Shown: in pieces, positions 63,203-64,000 of the stretch | Layout: every line of letters begins with the position of its first letter | How positions within the stretch are numbered: position 1 is the first letter of the stretch | From: Armatimonadota bacterium | GTDB taxonomy: Bacteria; Armatimonadota; Fimbriimonadia; Fimbriimonadales; Fimbriimonadaceae | Assembly (NCBI GenBank): GCA_016223145.1 | Contig: JACRPN010000006.1 | Span: 1-64,000 of the forward strand | Direction of reading: 5' to 3' | Length of the DNA stretch: 64,000 bases | Notes under the pieces: generated by a model | What the model was told of the DNA's origin: nothing | Databases searched by the model: none | What the model saw: only the letters and a program-made list of their open reading frames with translations | Position numbers and translations under genes: made by a program

Positions 63203-64000
63203 AAGGAGGTCCTAAGGTCGATATCGCTGACGGGTTCCAGGCTCCAATTCCAGAAGCTCCTTGGGTCGGCAAAGGCGGGCCGATTGCGCTGAATGAGGGC
63301 CACAGTGCCCTCGGCCACGGAGACCAGTGCCTCGATGGCGGTGCTCGTCCTGCCGGAGGGGCCGATGACGCGCACCAGAAAGGTCTGGGTCGTTGTCGTG
63401 AGGATGTCGGCGCATTGGGCGAGCAGTTGCATGGTCACCCCCGGCTGGCTTGCGAATTGGCCGAGGGAGGTGAGCCCCGTTTGTTGCGCCGAAAGCACAC
63501 CTTGGGTCACGTCCGGCGTGAATCCGGGAATGGTGTTCAGCACCGCTTCGGAAGCCGTGTTGAGGTTGATCTTGCCGTCGCGTGTCGGGTTCGCACCGAA
63601 CTGGAAGTTATCGAGGAGGATGGTTGCCGTGTTGACGTCGATGCCGGGCACGTTGAAGGCGTCTCCAAGCTTCTGGAACCCCCCACGAGCGTTTTGAATG
63701 GCAAGGGCTTGGCCCTGGGGAACGCCGAGCTGCACCAGCTGGACAGCCGTTGCCGTGGCGATGTCGGCTTTTGCGGCGCCGGCGCCGCCAAGTTCCGGCG
63801 CCGTGGAAAGCACCGTGACCAGCTGGGCCAGAACGGGCTGCAGCTCCTGCTGGGTGCCCGCCAGGTACTGCGTGTTCACTTGTTCGGTCGGCTGCCGGTA
63901 GAGCGTGGGACCCGTGAAACCCTTGATCAGGAGCAGCTCATCTACTGTCTGAAGGTTCGTAAGTGCGGCGTTATAGGGCTCGTAGAGCTGATTGTAGTAC
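63199..64000 (-). CDS. gspK: GspK-like minor pseudopilin (5' end outside the window)
   Basis: The reading frame is open to the right edge, so the N-terminal prepilin signal is not seen. At least 266 residues are present. The edge-proximal segment reads YYNQLYEPYNAALTNL then TVDELLLIKGFTGPTLY, characteristic of GspK, and GKINLNTASEAVLNTIPGF with the GspK alpha-helical domain follows. GspK caps the type II secretion pseudopilus with GspI and GspJ, which should lie to the right. It overlaps the GspL-like gene by 4 bp. Confidence 0.85.
   Translation of the reverse strand, partial: YYNQLYEPYNAALTNLQTVDELLLIKGFTGPTLYRQPTEQVNTQYLAGTQQELQPVLAQLVTVLSTAPELGGAGAAKADIATATAVQLVQLGVPQGQALAIQNARGGFQKLGDAFNVPGIDVNTATILLDNFQFGANPTRDGKINLNTASEAVLNTIPGFTPDVTQGVLSAQQTGLTSLGQFASQPGVTMQLLAQCADILTTTTQTFLVRVIGPSGRTSTAIEALVSVAEGTVALIQRNRPAFADPRSFWNWSLEPVSDIDLRTSL

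Overview
The window looks like chromosomal DNA of a diderm, probably from Armatimonadota (Fimbriimonadia-like). This is inferred from several signs: two secreted DUF1559-type pseudopilins with the stereotyped [13 protein letters not shown] leader, two PEP-CTERM proteins, a KDO synthase (so LPS), type II secretion and type IV pilus genes, many GTG/TTG starts and short dispersed intergenic repeats. GC is about 60-62% in housekeeping genes and lower (about 43-58% in hand-counted lines) in the accessory stretches at 11.8-12.9 kb and 42-48 kb. No 16S rRNA or other decisive marker is present.

Layout. 0-11.4 kb is mostly housekeeping: tandem repeats, tRNA-Arg(GCG), two paralogous TPR proteins, flhA, a long acyl-CoA dehydrogenase, an overlapping minus-strand set (WecG/TagA-type glycosyltransferase, PduO-type cobalamin adenosyltransferase, LolA-like protein), a DUF1559 pseudopilin, a DsbD-N-like secreted protein coupled to kdsA, a PEP-CTERM protein and yajQ. 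11.4-16.4 kb is accessory: a short orphan RHS protein with a C-terminal AHH-type nuclease tip and an ATGA-overlapping putative immunity gene, flanked by imperfect direct repeats, then an unrecognised secreted protein and a 92-bp tandem duplication. 16.4-20 kb encodes a sugar-type ABC importer whose solute-binding protein is fused to its first permease. 20-28.5 kb holds a PEP-CTERM protein, a redox operon (GltD-like flavoprotein, pyruvate:ferredoxin oxidoreductase, dihydroorotate-dehydrogenase-like protein) and a second pseudopilin. 28.6-35.1 kb holds tRNA-Asn, pilT, an HDOD gene, pilB, and an SDR/PhyH pair.

The most interesting part is 35.5-54.2 kb. A minus-strand pair encodes a 1118-residue beta-rich secreted protein and a 1021-residue fibronectin-III-like secreted protein. 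A plus-strand operon encodes a collagen-like/IPT/SGNH-hydrolase exoprotein, a TPR plus outer-membrane beta-barrel protein and a CsgG-like channel protein. Between them lie two convergent signalling genes that share one AAA-like ATPase type: a membrane AAA/coiled-coil/WD40 protein and a SARP-type (winged helix plus BTAD) AAA regulator. The promoters of the two structural operons carry the same three-half-site element (GTGAC, GTCAC, GTCAC, offsets 12 and 11 bp) in the same orientation and at about the same distance from the start codon. I read this as one regulon for an undescribed surface-structure or secretion system.

54.2-64 kb contains an excisionase-like HTH gene beside tRNA-Thr(CGT), a DUF5916 outer-membrane protein, a Gly-rich Spy-like periplasmic protein and a type II secretion operon (gspK, gspL/pilMN-like, gspM/pilO-like, gspC/pilP-like, gspD) that runs off the right edge and ends in a clear terminator.
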